Below, piece after piece: positions 35,756 through 44,951 of a stretch of 64,000 nucleotides of DNA. Numbering within the stretch: position 1 is the stretch's first letter; each line of letters opens with the position of its first letter. Origin of the DNA: Bacilliculturomica massiliensis (GTDB taxonomy: Bacteria; Bacillota; Clostridia; Peptostreptococcales; Anaerovoracaceae); the NCBI RefSeq assembly GCF_900605495.1, contig NZ_LR027602.1, forward strand, positions 793,797 to 857,796. The letters run 5' to 3'. Below the pieces are notes generated by a model. It searched no databases. It was given only the letters and a program-made list of their open reading frames with translations, and was not told the origin of the DNA. Both the position numbers and the translations under genes were made by a program.

Positions 35756-37090
35756 ATGTTCACAGAAAGCAAGACGACAGAGTTCAAGAGAAAATATGTT
35801 GACGATATTAAAAATACGATTGTTGCTTTTGCAAACTGTGACGGCGGTACACTCTATATCGGAGTGGATGATGATGGAACCGTTTGCGGTGTTGAAAATG
35901 TTGATAGTACTATGCTGCGTGTAACCAATGTGATCAGGGATGCCGTACGTCCAGACGTCACTATGTTTGTAGAGTGCCGCAATGATATTATGGACGAGAA
36001 GCAGATCGTGTGTGTAACCGTCCAGCGTGGTACGGCAAGGCCGTATTATCTGCATGGAAAAGGAATTCGCCCGGAAGGCGTTTATGTTCGTCAGGGGGCA
36101 TCTACAGTTCCGGCAACAGATGCTGCTATTTTAAATATGATTAAGGAAACCAGTGGCGACAGCTATGAAGCTGCCCGTTCTCTTGACCAGAATCTTACTT
36201 TTGATAAAGCTGCCGATTTTTTCAGAAAACGGAAGGTGGGGTTTGGAAAGGCCCAAATGCGGACACTTCACTTGATCGGTGAGGATGAAATGTACACTAA
36301 CCTGGCATTTCTGTTGTCTGAGCAATGTACGCATATGATTAAACTGGCTGTTTTTGAAGGTAGCAAGAAATCCGTATTTAAAGACCGCAGAGAATTGTCA
36401 GGTTCCCTTCTGGAACAGCTGGAGGAAGCTTTTGATTATATTGATCGTTTCAATCGTACCCGTGCAGAATTCTCCGGATTGGATCGGTTAGATATGCGGG
36501 ACTATCCACCAGAGGCCATTCGTGAGGCACTGCTGAACGCGATCGTACATCGGGACTATTCTTTCAGTGGCGCTGCCCTTATTAGTATTTTTGAAGATCG
36601 AATTGAATTTGTAACGATCGGTGGTTTAGTGAAAGGTATTACATTGGATGATGTAAAGCTTGGGGTGTCGGTATTGCGTAATCAGTATTTAGCCAATATT
36701 TTCTATCGTCTTCGACTGATCGAAGCATACGGCACCGGTATTCTTAAAATCAATGAGTGTTACGATGATTATGCTGTGAAACCTGTGATCGAAACAACAG
36801 ATAATGCATTTAAGATTACGCTTCCCAATACGAACTTCCATGCTGAAGAACAAAAATCTAAGAATTTGCACAAAGTAAATGAAACTACCAGTTGGTCAAA
36901 AAAACAAGAACGAGTCAACACTATCTTAGAACTGTGCCGCAGCAAGGGTTCTATCGTTCGCAGCGATGTGGAAATGGCACTTGGCGTATCACAATCTACG
37001 GCAATCCTCCTGCTGCGCGAGTTGAATGATGAGGGGGTTCTGTTTAAAAAAGGAAAAGCAAAGAATTTACGTTACTACGAGAAGAAATGA
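35756..37090 (+). CDS. AlbA_2/Schlafen-like ATP-binding protein with C-terminal winged helix
   Basis: 444 aa. The N-terminal AlbA_2 (formerly AAA_4, Schlafen-related) domain has ESKTTEFKRKY and FANCDGGTLYIGVDDDGTV. The central part (about 245-340) is a HATPase_c_4-like segment (PPEAIREALLNAIVHRDYS, IEAYGTGILKI), as in proteins once labelled RecG-related. The C-terminus is a winged helix (SKGSIVRSDVEMALGVSQST). Such proteins act as regulators or as parts of defence loci. The start at 35756 follows TTGGAGGG. It is 72 bp upstream of nurA in the same A/T-rich island, so it may regulate or belong to the cassette. Confidence 0.85.
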   Translation: MFTESKTTEFKRKYVDDIKNTIVAFANCDGGTLYIGVDDDGTVCGVENVDSTMLRVTNVIRDAVRPDVTMFVECRNDIMDEKQIVCVTVQRGTARPYYLHGKGIRPEGVYVRQGASTVPATDAAILNMIKETSGDSYEAARSLDQNLTFDKAADFFRKRKVGFGKAQMRTLHLIGEDEMYTNLAFLLSEQCTHMIKLAVFEGSKKSVFKDRRELSGSLLEQLEEAFDYIDRFNRTRAEFSGLDRLDMRDYPPEAIREALLNAIVHRDYSFSGAALISIFEDRIEFVTIGGLVKGITLDDVKLGVSVLRNQYLANIFYRLRLIEAYGTGILKINECYDDYAVKPVIETTDNAFKITLPNTNFHAEEQKSKNLHKVNETTSWSKKQERVNTILELCRSKGSIVRSDVEMALGVSQSTAILLLRELNDEGVLFKKGKAKNLRYYEKK

Positions 37091-37162
37091 ATGAGTTTAT
37101 ACATTTAAAAGAATTGAATAATTCAAACCCAAGCATACTTAGATGAAGATGGAGGCAAAGAT

Positions 37163-38284
37163 ATGCCGACTTTAAGCGAGATATTTGATAAGCGGAGAAT
37201 TTTCCTTTATCAGAACGAAAGCCTTGATCTGGACCACTACTACCACGAGCCATACCAAGATGAAAATGATGAAATAAAAGAAATGGGTAAGCCTTTTGAA
37301 ACAGATGAGTCAAAAAAAATTCGTACCATTGACTTGATAAACGAAGACCGAACATATTCTGGATTTAGCTATTTTATGGACGGTTCTCGCCGTACATATA
37401 AAATTGGCGATATGGTATTGGAGGGCAAGAAGATATACCCTGTTGTTGTGGCTCAAGTTCGGGCAGGAAGTACTGAGCGAGATCGACAAAAAAAGCTACA
37501 TATACATAATACCATTCAGAGAAAAAACCTTCTGCTTCTAAGCGATAAGATGAATGAAGTGGATTTTCAAGAAATTCGTCAGCGCATCCTCAAAACACAG
37601 ATGGCAAAGGATATTCACTTAGATATAGTCAAATATCACTTTGATCCCGCAAAAGATAATGTTCCCGTCAATGCAGCTATTGCCAAAGCCAATTCTACGA
37701 TGCACGATATGGAAATTGATATTTTGGGGCAAATGGTTAATTCGGATACGCTTGAGCCCGATCATATGCTGGTTGTGGATGGTCCGTTGCAGTTCATTCG
37801 TCAGGATACTGGAAAGCCAGAGTTTGCAGATATGTTTTATAATGTCGTCGGCGTTTCTAAGAGTTTTGATCCAATGCTGCCCACTTCCAGCAAAAATAAA
37901 CGTGGCGGAATCCAGATTGGTACAGAACTTCTAAAACTGGAATATGGCCAAAGAACTCCGGTGTTTTTGAAGGAGAACAGCAAACATCGTAAATTTGGTT
38001 GCTGGTATTTACGGATTCGTCCTAAAAACAGGGTGGCCGGTCCGCTTGAAGGCATTATTAAAATTGAAAAGATGGCGGTGCTGGAGGAGGAGGAAGGTCT
38101 GGATTCTTCTGTGGTGGACAATATTTCTCTCTGGGCGTTGAATGAGGGTTCTCCTACTTGCTATGGTCGGGATGAACGATGGGCAAGCCACCTATATCCC
38201 ATATATTTAACGGAAAGAGTAATAAAAGTATCTTTTGAGAGCGATTTGGTGTTTATCAACAATTTCAAAAGAAATTTTCGCTAA
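37163..38284 (+). CDS. NurA-domain nuclease
   Basis: 373 aa. NurA is a 5'-3' exonuclease/endonuclease that works with the HerA translocase in archaeal end resection and, in bacteria, mostly in defence contexts. Acidic motifs typical of the fold are visible: D73 in YFMDGSRRTYKI and D206 in LVVDGPLQ, followed by VVGVSKSFDP. The next gene, 15 bp away, encodes a HerA-like ATPase, which strongly supports the assignment. AT-rich codon use differs from the flanking GC-rich genes. AGATGGAGG precedes the ATG. Confidence 0.85.
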   Translation: MPTLSEIFDKRRIFLYQNESLDLDHYYHEPYQDENDEIKEMGKPFETDESKKIRTIDLINEDRTYSGFSYFMDGSRRTYKIGDMVLEGKKIYPVVVAQVRAGSTERDRQKKLHIHNTIQRKNLLLLSDKMNEVDFQEIRQRILKTQMAKDIHLDIVKYHFDPAKDNVPVNAAIAKANSTMHDMEIDILGQMVNSDTLEPDHMLVVDGPLQFIRQDTGKPEFADMFYNVVGVSKSFDPMLPTSSKNKRGGIQIGTELLKLEYGQRTPVFLKENSKHRKFGCWYLRIRPKNRVAGPLEGIIKIEKMAVLEEEEGLDSSVVDNISLWALNEGSPTCYGRDERWASHLYPIYLTERVIKVSFESDLVFINNFKRNFR

Positions 38285-38299
38285 TAAGGAGATCAAGGT

Positions 38300-39973
38300 A
38301 TGAGTAACAGGAAGTTAATTGGCAGAGTCTCTGCCACAGAAAAATATCCATCATCTTGTGACGATTTTCAGTTTTGGCTTTCGGATGACGCTGTTTTGAG
38401 CCCTTTTGATATTGTTCGAGTTGAAAATAAGGCTGACGATTCTGTAACCTATGGTGTGGTGCAGGACATTCTGCATATCACAGATGGTACAGGTCATCTC
38501 AGCAATTATGTGTCCTCTGATTTCGGCAATGTGGATACAACACCCTTGACAAGAAGGCTTTCCCTGTCTTATGCGAAGGTGTCAGTCATCCACAACACGA
38601 AAGAAAATTTTATGCCTGTATTTGAAAGTTCTCCTGTATATACAGCAGATAACGATGATATTGAAATCGCACTCGGCCTGGACAATATTGATGAGAAAAC
38701 AGCTATTCCTGCAGGTTTAATGAAGGCTAGCAATAATATTTCCGTGCCAATCAAGTATAATGGAGATTTTTTAATCGGTCCTGAAGGTGCACACATGAAT
38801 ATCTCTGGTATTTCGGGTCTGGCTACCAAGACGAGCTATGTTATGTTCTTGTTGAAAGCAATCCAGCATAAATACAAGGATGATGTTGCAATTATTGTCA
38901 TGAATGTAAAGGGCGACGACCTGCTCCATGTTCACCAGCCGAATGAGAAAATGACCCCAACACAGCGTGAAGAATGGGATACTTTGGGTGTTCCCTGCAA
39001 ACCATTTGAAAATGTGAAATACTTGTACCCATATCGAAATCAGAAGGACAAGTTGTATGCGAATACTGCACTTCCCACGGAAGATTTGGCCGAGCAGTTT
39101 GTAGCAAAGCAGGCTGCAAATTTTGTGTACACTTTTGAACATGACATTGATAAAGTGGATATGTTGTTTTCTAATGTCGATGATCCAAACTACACAATTG
39201 AGTCAATTCTGAACTATATTGACTATGGCCAGGAGTTTAGAGGCGATTTGAGCTGGACAGATTTCAAGGACAAATTGAAAGATTTTTGCAGCAAAGGCAG
39301 CAGTAAGAATAATAATTCCAGTATTCTGATTCAGTCCTGGCAGCGCTTCAGACGTCTGATCAATAACTCTATCAATGATGACATCTTTGTGAATGCCATT
39401 TCAAGCGCGAAGGAACAGCATCAAGTATATCTGTCCAATGAGGTATTGAATATCAATGGCGGCGAAATGATGGTTGTCGATATTGCTGGTTTAACTGAAC
39501 AGTTGCAATGCTTGGTTTTCGGTGATATTATCCGTTCCGTATATTCCTTAAAGCACGGTGATTTTGATCAGGAGGACCGTTACAGTAAGAAACCGGTTCC
39601 CAAACGGGTTGTTATTTTTGTTGACGAGTTAAATAAATATGCCCCTTCCACATCTAGCAAAAATTCGCCGTTGCTGGCTAATTTGCTGGATATTACGGAA
39701 CGTGGTCGCTCTGAAGGTGTTGTACTATTTTCTGCTGAACAGTTCAGAAGTGCAATTCATGAACGCATTAAAGGCAACTGCGGTACGAATGTGTATGGCC
39801 GCACGAATGCGATTGAAGTATCTCGACCGGACTATAAATTTGTTCCTACGGTATATGCAAACATGATGACTCGACTGAAGAAGGGGGATTTGATTCTTCA
39901 CCATCCCGTCTTCAAGACATTGTTAAAGATCCAGTTCCCGTTTCCATCTTATAATCAGGGAGGTAGTAAATAA
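38300..39973 (+). CDS. HerA-like hexameric ATPase/translocase
   Basis: 557 aa. An N-terminal beta-rich HAS-barrel-like region (1-120) precedes a DUF87/FtsK-like ATPase. The P-loop region, G170-ISGLAT-K177-T178, is degenerate relative to GxxGxGK(S/T). Walker B is VVIFVDELNKYAP, followed by LLDITERGRSEGVVLFSAEQ with sensor-like polar residues. HerA pumps DNA through a ring bound to NurA. It follows nurA by 15 bp and overlaps the next gene by one base (TAATG). Confidence 0.85.
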   Translation: MSNRKLIGRVSATEKYPSSCDDFQFWLSDDAVLSPFDIVRVENKADDSVTYGVVQDILHITDGTGHLSNYVSSDFGNVDTTPLTRRLSLSYAKVSVIHNTKENFMPVFESSPVYTADNDDIEIALGLDNIDEKTAIPAGLMKASNNISVPIKYNGDFLIGPEGAHMNISGISGLATKTSYVMFLLKAIQHKYKDDVAIIVMNVKGDDLLHVHQPNEKMTPTQREEWDTLGVPCKPFENVKYLYPYRNQKDKLYANTALPTEDLAEQFVAKQAANFVYTFEHDIDKVDMLFSNVDDPNYTIESILNYIDYGQEFRGDLSWTDFKDKLKDFCSKGSSKNNNSSILIQSWQRFRRLINNSINDDIFVNAISSAKEQHQVYLSNEVLNINGGEMMVVDIAGLTEQLQCLVFGDIIRSVYSLKHGDFDQEDRYSKKPVPKRVVIFVDELNKYAPSTSSKNSPLLANLLDITERGRSEGVVLFSAEQFRSAIHERIKGNCGTNVYGRTNAIEVSRPDYKFVPTVYANMMTRLKKGDLILHHPVFKTLLKIQFPFPSYNQGGSK

Positions 39974-41559
39974 TGGGCGAACCAATGGCTGGAAAGTTTT
40001 TGCTTGAAATACTTACCAAAGGCATGTATTCCAACCCGATGCACGTCTATAGGGAATATATTCAAAATAGTACAGATTCTATTGACAAGGCTGTTGCGAG
40101 TAGAGTAATATCTACATCTGAAGCTGCGATTCATATTCAGATTGATAGTGCTAAGCAAAAGATAATTATTCATGATAATGGTTGTGGAATCCCTGCCGAA
40201 AAAGCTAGAGAGGTACTGTTAAGCATTGGCGATTCTGAAAAAAATGGTATAGACGAGAGAGGGTTTCGAGGAATTGGACGGCTTGCAGGACTAGCCTATG
40301 CAGAGGAAGTTAGGTTTATTACTTCTGCATATGGCGAAAAAGTAAAGACAGTTCTGACCTGTGATTGCATTAAAATGCAAAGACTTCTTCAAAAGTCTAA
40401 CACGGAAACTACGGATGTCATGGAAACTTTTATGGCAATCAGCAGTTTCGCTGATCCTCTGCCAGAGGATAAAGATACACATTTTTTTGAAGTGCAGTTA
40501 ATGGGTGTTCCTTCGGATTCTGGCTTGCTTGAAGAAAACGCTGTGTGGAGTTATCTTTCAGAAACAGCCCCTGTTGACTTCAATAGCCAGCAGTTTTCTC
40601 AGGCACAAAAAATTCGGGATCATTTTATCGATCATGGTTGCCCTATATCCTGCTATAAAATCCTTCGAGGATCGAGAAAACTCCCTATCTATAAGGCTTA
40701 TTCCCGCACTTTGTCTACGGGAAAGCAAACGAAAACAAAGAATAAAGATTATATCCGGGATGTAGAATTTGTGTATGCTGAATCGTCTGATGGACAACCT
40801 CTATATATTGGATGGCTTGCACTTACAGATTTTTCTGGAATTATTTCTGATGAGACGATACAGGGTATCCGTTTCCGCAAGGGAAATATCCTAGTTGGTG
40901 ATAATACTACATTCGTGAAGTATTTTCCCTCTGAGGGTCATAATGCAAATCGTATGTTTGCCGGAGAAATTCACGTTTTACATAATGAATTAGTTCCGAA
41001 CTCCCAGAGAGACGATTTTGAGCCTAATGCAATATATAGTGAAATGACGCAGGCTCTGAGAAAGTGGGCTGGAGAAATTAACAGAAAATACCGCCGCGGT
41101 ATGTCTGAGGCGACTTCTGCACTTAGACGTCTAAATCAATTGAATGCAGAGCAGAAGGAATTGGAAGAAAAGATTGATTCAGGTGCAATCACTTCTGATG
41201 AAAAACGAGAACAGATTGCTGATAAGCTCAAGCAAATTTCAAAGAAGCGGGAAGCGGAAGAAAAAATCGTTAAAAAAGCGCAAGAGAGTGGCACGTTTGA
41301 TGACGATCGTAAAGAAACGGTTGAGAAAGTGTTGTCGCAGACAGAAAGAGCAGCGAAAAAGATTACTTCGTTAAATAAAAAAATCGTTAATGTTGATTAT
41401 GCAACAAAGCATGATTTGCCTACATCATATAGTCGAGACGAGCGGAAGTTATACCAACGTATTATTACCGTAATTGATACATTCTTTACCGAAGATCATA
41501 AGACAGCAGAAAAACTGCGTGAGGCTATAAAATCTGAACTGAGCGTGAAAAAGAAATGA
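39973..41559 (+). CDS. HSP90-like (GHKL) ATPase
   Basis: 528 aa. Bergerat-fold ATP site: N-box E28-x3-N32-x2-D35 in YREYIQNSTDSID, G1 box DNGCGI (68-73) and G2 box GFRGIGRLAG (97-106). The middle domain includes HNELVPNSQRDDFEPN, as in HSP90 relatives, where Arg contacts ATP. A long charged coiled coil follows (about 375-490; repeated KELEEKIDS, KKREAEEKIVKK). It resembles Hsp90-family proteins of prokaryotic conflict systems, not housekeeping HtpG. Translationally coupled to the flanking genes: one-base overlap upstream, four-base (ATGA) overlap downstream. Confidence 0.85.
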   Translation: MGEPMAGKFLLEILTKGMYSNPMHVYREYIQNSTDSIDKAVASRVISTSEAAIHIQIDSAKQKIIIHDNGCGIPAEKAREVLLSIGDSEKNGIDERGFRGIGRLAGLAYAEEVRFITSAYGEKVKTVLTCDCIKMQRLLQKSNTETTDVMETFMAISSFADPLPEDKDTHFFEVQLMGVPSDSGLLEENAVWSYLSETAPVDFNSQQFSQAQKIRDHFIDHGCPISCYKILRGSRKLPIYKAYSRTLSTGKQTKTKNKDYIRDVEFVYAESSDGQPLYIGWLALTDFSGIISDETIQGIRFRKGNILVGDNTTFVKYFPSEGHNANRMFAGEIHVLHNELVPNSQRDDFEPNAIYSEMTQALRKWAGEINRKYRRGMSEATSALRRLNQLNAEQKELEEKIDSGAITSDEKREQIADKLKQISKKREAEEKIVKKAQESGTFDDDRKETVEKVLSQTERAAKKITSLNKKIVNVDYATKHDLPTSYSRDERKLYQRIITVIDTFFTEDHKTAEKLREAIKSELSVKKK

Positions 41560-43232
41560 GAGTTTTATTAGTAGAACCAAATTATAAAAACAAATATCCT
41601 CCAATGGGATTGATGAAAATAAGCACATATCATAAGATGCTGAAAGACGAGGTGAGGTTTGTCAAAGGTTTTGACCGCAGTGTAGATAAAGAAGTTTGGG
41701 ATAGAGTCTATATTACCACTTTGTTTACTTTTGACTTTGATGTTGATGTGGAAACCATCAATCATTATAAGCTGTTGGTGAACAACATTGACGATCTGTA
41801 CGTTGGTGGCATCATGGCATCGCTTATGCCAGAGAGGATTGTAGAAGAAACAGGTATTGATCGTTCCCACATTCTGACTGGTCTGTTCACTGATACTTCG
41901 GTGGTTGGCGATAACAATGACATCAATGTTGACGAACTGCCGCTGGATTATGATATTTTGGAGCAGACTGATTATAGGTACCCTGCTGGTGATAATTATT
42001 TTGCTTATACGACCAGAGGATGCCCGAACCATTGTTCTTTCTGTGCGGTTCCTATTTTGGAGCCACAGTTTCGTGTGACGAATAACATTATTGACCAGAT
42101 TAGGATTATCGATGAGAAATACGGACTTAAGCAGCACCTTCTATTACTTGACAATAATGTTCTCAATGCTGCGGATTTGAAGTCTCTTGTTGACGATCTG
42201 TGCGCAGCGGGATTTGGTCGGGGGGCAAAGTATGTCGATCCTGGCGATTACAATATTGTTATGATGCGTTATCGAAATGGAGACCGTGCAGATTTCCTCA
42301 ACAAGAAAATGGCTACGTATCTGGATGGATTCAAAAAACGTATTAAGTCTGCAGAAATGTTAGAAATTTTCCTTCAAATTGTAATTGAGGCAGAAGATGC
42401 AGAGGACTATGCACAATATATGCTGGATCACGATGATAAACTGACCCCAATCATCGAGAAGTATCGCAACAAAGCAAAGAAAGCACGTTACTTAGATTTT
42501 AACCAAGGCGTCGATGGACGAAAGATCAATGATGAGAATATGGAGCAACTTGCTCGACTTGCTATTCGCCCCTTGCGTATTGCATTCGATGATATTCGTT
42601 TAAAAGATGTATATTGTCATGCGGTACGTACTGCGCATCATCATGGCATCAAAGAGATTTCTAACTATATTCTGTTTAATTACAAAGATAAGCCGGAAGA
42701 TTTGTATGAACGTCTGCGAGTGAATATTGAACTAAATAAGGAACTGGGCATTCAGATTTTCTCTTTCCCCATGAAGTATTCTCCGATTAGCCAAACGGAT
42801 CGTTCTTACATCGGCACGAATTGGTGCAAAAAATATGTCCGTGCAATTTCTGCGATTCTACAGGTAACAAAAGGTGTCGTAGCGGCTGGATCCAGTTTCT
42901 TTTATAAGGCATTTGGTAACAATTTGGATGAGTACCTTGAACTCTTGGCCATGCCAAGAGAATTAATAATGTTTCGCTCTTATTTTGAAAAAAATGGGAC
43001 AACGGAAAAATGGTATACTCTTTATCGTAAGTTAAATGCCGAACAGAAAGAGCGCCTGATGGTATTGGTATCCCTTAATTTGTCTGAGTTGAGAAATACG
43101 CCGTGGCCAGATGACCTTAAAGATATTCTGAAATTCTATTTGATAAAGTATTCTGGAAGAACTGAAAATACTGACGTGAAATATGTCCAAATGTCATTGC
43201 TGGATGACAATGATATTGCTGTAGAAGGCTAA
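41556..43232 (+). CDS. Radical SAM protein of the NurA-HerA-HSP90 cassette
   Basis: 558 aa. The radical SAM cluster motif is C156-x3-C160-x2-C163 in TTRGCPNHCSFCAV. Residues 1-140 resemble the truncated cobalamin-binding/flavodoxin-like N-terminal domain of B12-type radical SAM enzymes (MRVLLVEPNYKNKYPPMGLM), but no DxHxxG is present. The downstream half is unlike named families and contains LDFNQGVDGRKIND and YILFNYKDKPEDLYERL. It overlaps the HSP90-like gene by four bases and is followed by a terminator. The reaction is unknown; protein, RNA or nucleotide modification are all possible. Confidence 0.85.
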   Translation: MRVLLVEPNYKNKYPPMGLMKISTYHKMLKDEVRFVKGFDRSVDKEVWDRVYITTLFTFDFDVDVETINHYKLLVNNIDDLYVGGIMASLMPERIVEETGIDRSHILTGLFTDTSVVGDNNDINVDELPLDYDILEQTDYRYPAGDNYFAYTTRGCPNHCSFCAVPILEPQFRVTNNIIDQIRIIDEKYGLKQHLLLLDNNVLNAADLKSLVDDLCAAGFGRGAKYVDPGDYNIVMMRYRNGDRADFLNKKMATYLDGFKKRIKSAEMLEIFLQIVIEAEDAEDYAQYMLDHDDKLTPIIEKYRNKAKKARYLDFNQGVDGRKINDENMEQLARLAIRPLRIAFDDIRLKDVYCHAVRTAHHHGIKEISNYILFNYKDKPEDLYERLRVNIELNKELGIQIFSFPMKYSPISQTDRSYIGTNWCKKYVRAISAILQVTKGVVAAGSSFFYKAFGNNLDEYLELLAMPRELIMFRSYFEKNGTTEKWYTLYRKLNAEQKERLMVLVSLNLSELRNTPWPDDLKDILKFYLIKYSGRTENTDVKYVQMSLLDDNDIAVEG

Positions 43233-43269
43233 AACCGTGCCGTCAAAAAGACCTTAAAAACTATGAAAA

Positions 43270-43304
43270 GCATTTTATCTCAACAGGAGGTAAAGTGCTT
43301 TTTT
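43270..43304 (+). terminator. Terminator of the NurA-HerA-HSP90-radical SAM cassette
   Basis: GCATTTTATCTC pairs with GAGGTAAAGTGC over 12 bp (including G-T pairs), with a 5-nt loop and six T. It closes the A/T-rich island 38 bp after the last stop. Confidence 0.9.
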
Positions 43305-43440
43305 ATTTCAATCAGCGTAAGAAATGGCGGGCGGGACCGGCAGAGACGGACGCGGTGGATGCGCATGAGACGGAGCGGACGACTGCCGGGGCGGACAATT
43401 ACGCTGGAATAGTACAAACTCTCAAACCATAGGATGAAAT

Positions 43441-44898
43441 ATGCGGACAAATCGGGAGATCCGACGCCGCAGATTCAGGGATGGGATTGGGGGAAAGGAT
43501 TTGGATCAGATCATACAATGGGCTCACGGGGTCAACGACGCGGTCAACGGGTTTGTGTGGGGACCGTTCATGATATGCCTGCTGACGGGAGTCGGCATAT
43601 ATTTAACGGTAAGGCTGGGATTTCTGCAGGTTTTTCGCTTTCGGTATATTTTTAAGAACACCATCGGCAAGTCATTTGCCAAATCCGCCGGGGCGGGAAA
43701 TATCACGTCCTCACAGGCGGGAATGGCTTCGATCTGCGCGGTGCTGGGAAATGGAAATATCGCGGGTGTGGCGACGGCCATCGCTATCGGCGGCCCGGGG
43801 GCCATGTTCTGGATGTGGGTGGCCGCATTTTTCGGCATGGCCACGAAGTTCGCGGAGATCACCCTGGGCGTGTATTTCAGAGAAAAGCGCCCTGACGGGA
43901 CCTATGCAGGGGGCGCCATGTATTACATCGAAAAGGGGCTCCATCAGAAATGGCTGGCGGTACTGTTCAGCATCATGGTCATCGCCGCGTATTTTATCAT
44001 GGGAGCGGTGGTAAACACGAACACCATCTGTCTGGCGGTGGAGACCAACCTGGGCGTTCGGCCGGTGGTCACAGGAGCGCTCATGGCCGTGCTGACGGGG
44101 ATCGTGATCCTTGGCGGCCTGAAGCGGATCGGAGAAGTGTGCGAATATTTGACGCCGATCATGGCAGACATCTACATTGCGGCCGGCATCGCCATCGTAT
44201 TGTTCAATGTAAAAGAGGTGCCTGGAGCCTTTGCGGAGATGGTACGCTGCGCCTTCACGCCTGTCAGCGCTGCCGGAGGTTTTGCGGGAGCAGGCGTCAT
44301 GAAGATCGTATCTATCGGTATGTCGCGGGGCCTTTTTACCAATGAAGCGGGCATGGGAAGCTCGCCTATGATCCACAGCAGCGCGCAGGTGACACATCCG
44401 GTGCAGCAGGGCATGTGGGGAGCGGTGGAAGTGTTTCTCGATACCATTGTGGTGGCCACGATCACGGGGCTGGCTATCGTCATCTCCGGGCTGTGGACCA
44501 GCGGTATTACCGGAGCGGAGCTGACCATGCGCGCTTTTGACTTGACGCTTCCGGGAAATATCGGCAGTACCATCGTCATGTTTTCGGCCTTCCTGTTCGG
44601 GTATTCCTGCCTGGTGACCTCCCACTGCTACTGTGAGCGCGCGGCGGATTATCTGTTCGGGGCGAAGTCTGTGATCCCGGTAAGGATTCTCTGGCTGCTG
44701 TTCATCGTGGCCGGCGCGGGCAGCGGGCTGGACTTCATCTGGTCCCTGGCCGACACAGCCAACGGCGTCATGGCGGTGCCCAACCTGATCGCGCTGATCT
44801 TACTGTCGCCTGTCGTCATAAGGCTGACGCGGGAATATTTTGGCGGGGTAGATAAGAACAGGCGGGCGGAGAAGGGCGGAAGACGGAAACGGAAATGA
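43441..44898 (+). CDS. AGCS-family alanine/glycine:sodium symporter
   Basis: 485 aa as given, about 11 hydrophobic segments. Family landmarks are INxxxWGP-like VNGFVWGPFMICLLTGVG, GAGNITSSQAGMASICAVLGNGNIAG, MWVAAFFGMATKFAEI and GLFTNEAGMGSSPMIHSSAQ. It imports alanine, glycine or similar amino acids with Na+. The first 20 residues (Arg-rich) may not be real; a TTG at 43501 would give the usual family N-terminus but has poor ribosome-binding-site spacing, so I keep 43441. It is convergent with the small-membrane-protein gene at 44952. Confidence 0.9.
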   Translation: MRTNREIRRRRFRDGIGGKDLDQIIQWAHGVNDAVNGFVWGPFMICLLTGVGIYLTVRLGFLQVFRFRYIFKNTIGKSFAKSAGAGNITSSQAGMASICAVLGNGNIAGVATAIAIGGPGAMFWMWVAAFFGMATKFAEITLGVYFREKRPDGTYAGGAMYYIEKGLHQKWLAVLFSIMVIAAYFIMGAVVNTNTICLAVETNLGVRPVVTGALMAVLTGIVILGGLKRIGEVCEYLTPIMADIYIAAGIAIVLFNVKEVPGAFAEMVRCAFTPVSAAGGFAGAGVMKIVSIGMSRGLFTNEAGMGSSPMIHSSAQVTHPVQQGMWGAVEVFLDTIVVATITGLAIVISGLWTSGITGAELTMRAFDLTLPGNIGSTIVMFSAFLFGYSCLVTSHCYCERAADYLFGAKSVIPVRILWLLFIVAGAGSGLDFIWSLADTANGVMAVPNLIALILLSPVVIRLTREYFGGVDKNRRAEKGGRRKRK

Positions 44899-44951
44899 TG
44901 GCAGGACTTATTTAAACGGACGAGGGCGGGCGAATGCACAGCCCTCCGGAT

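Noticed and set aside
35580-35924. 114-codon plus-strand frame before the AlbA-like gene
   Set aside because: It overlaps the better-supported gene at 35756 in another frame and runs through its promoter.
35463-43254. Direct repeat AAAAGACCT flanking the A/T-rich island as possible attachment or target-site duplication
   Set aside because: A 9-mer match in two flanks of this size is expected by chance fairly often; the left copy is part of a terminator stem, and no integrase or transposase is present.
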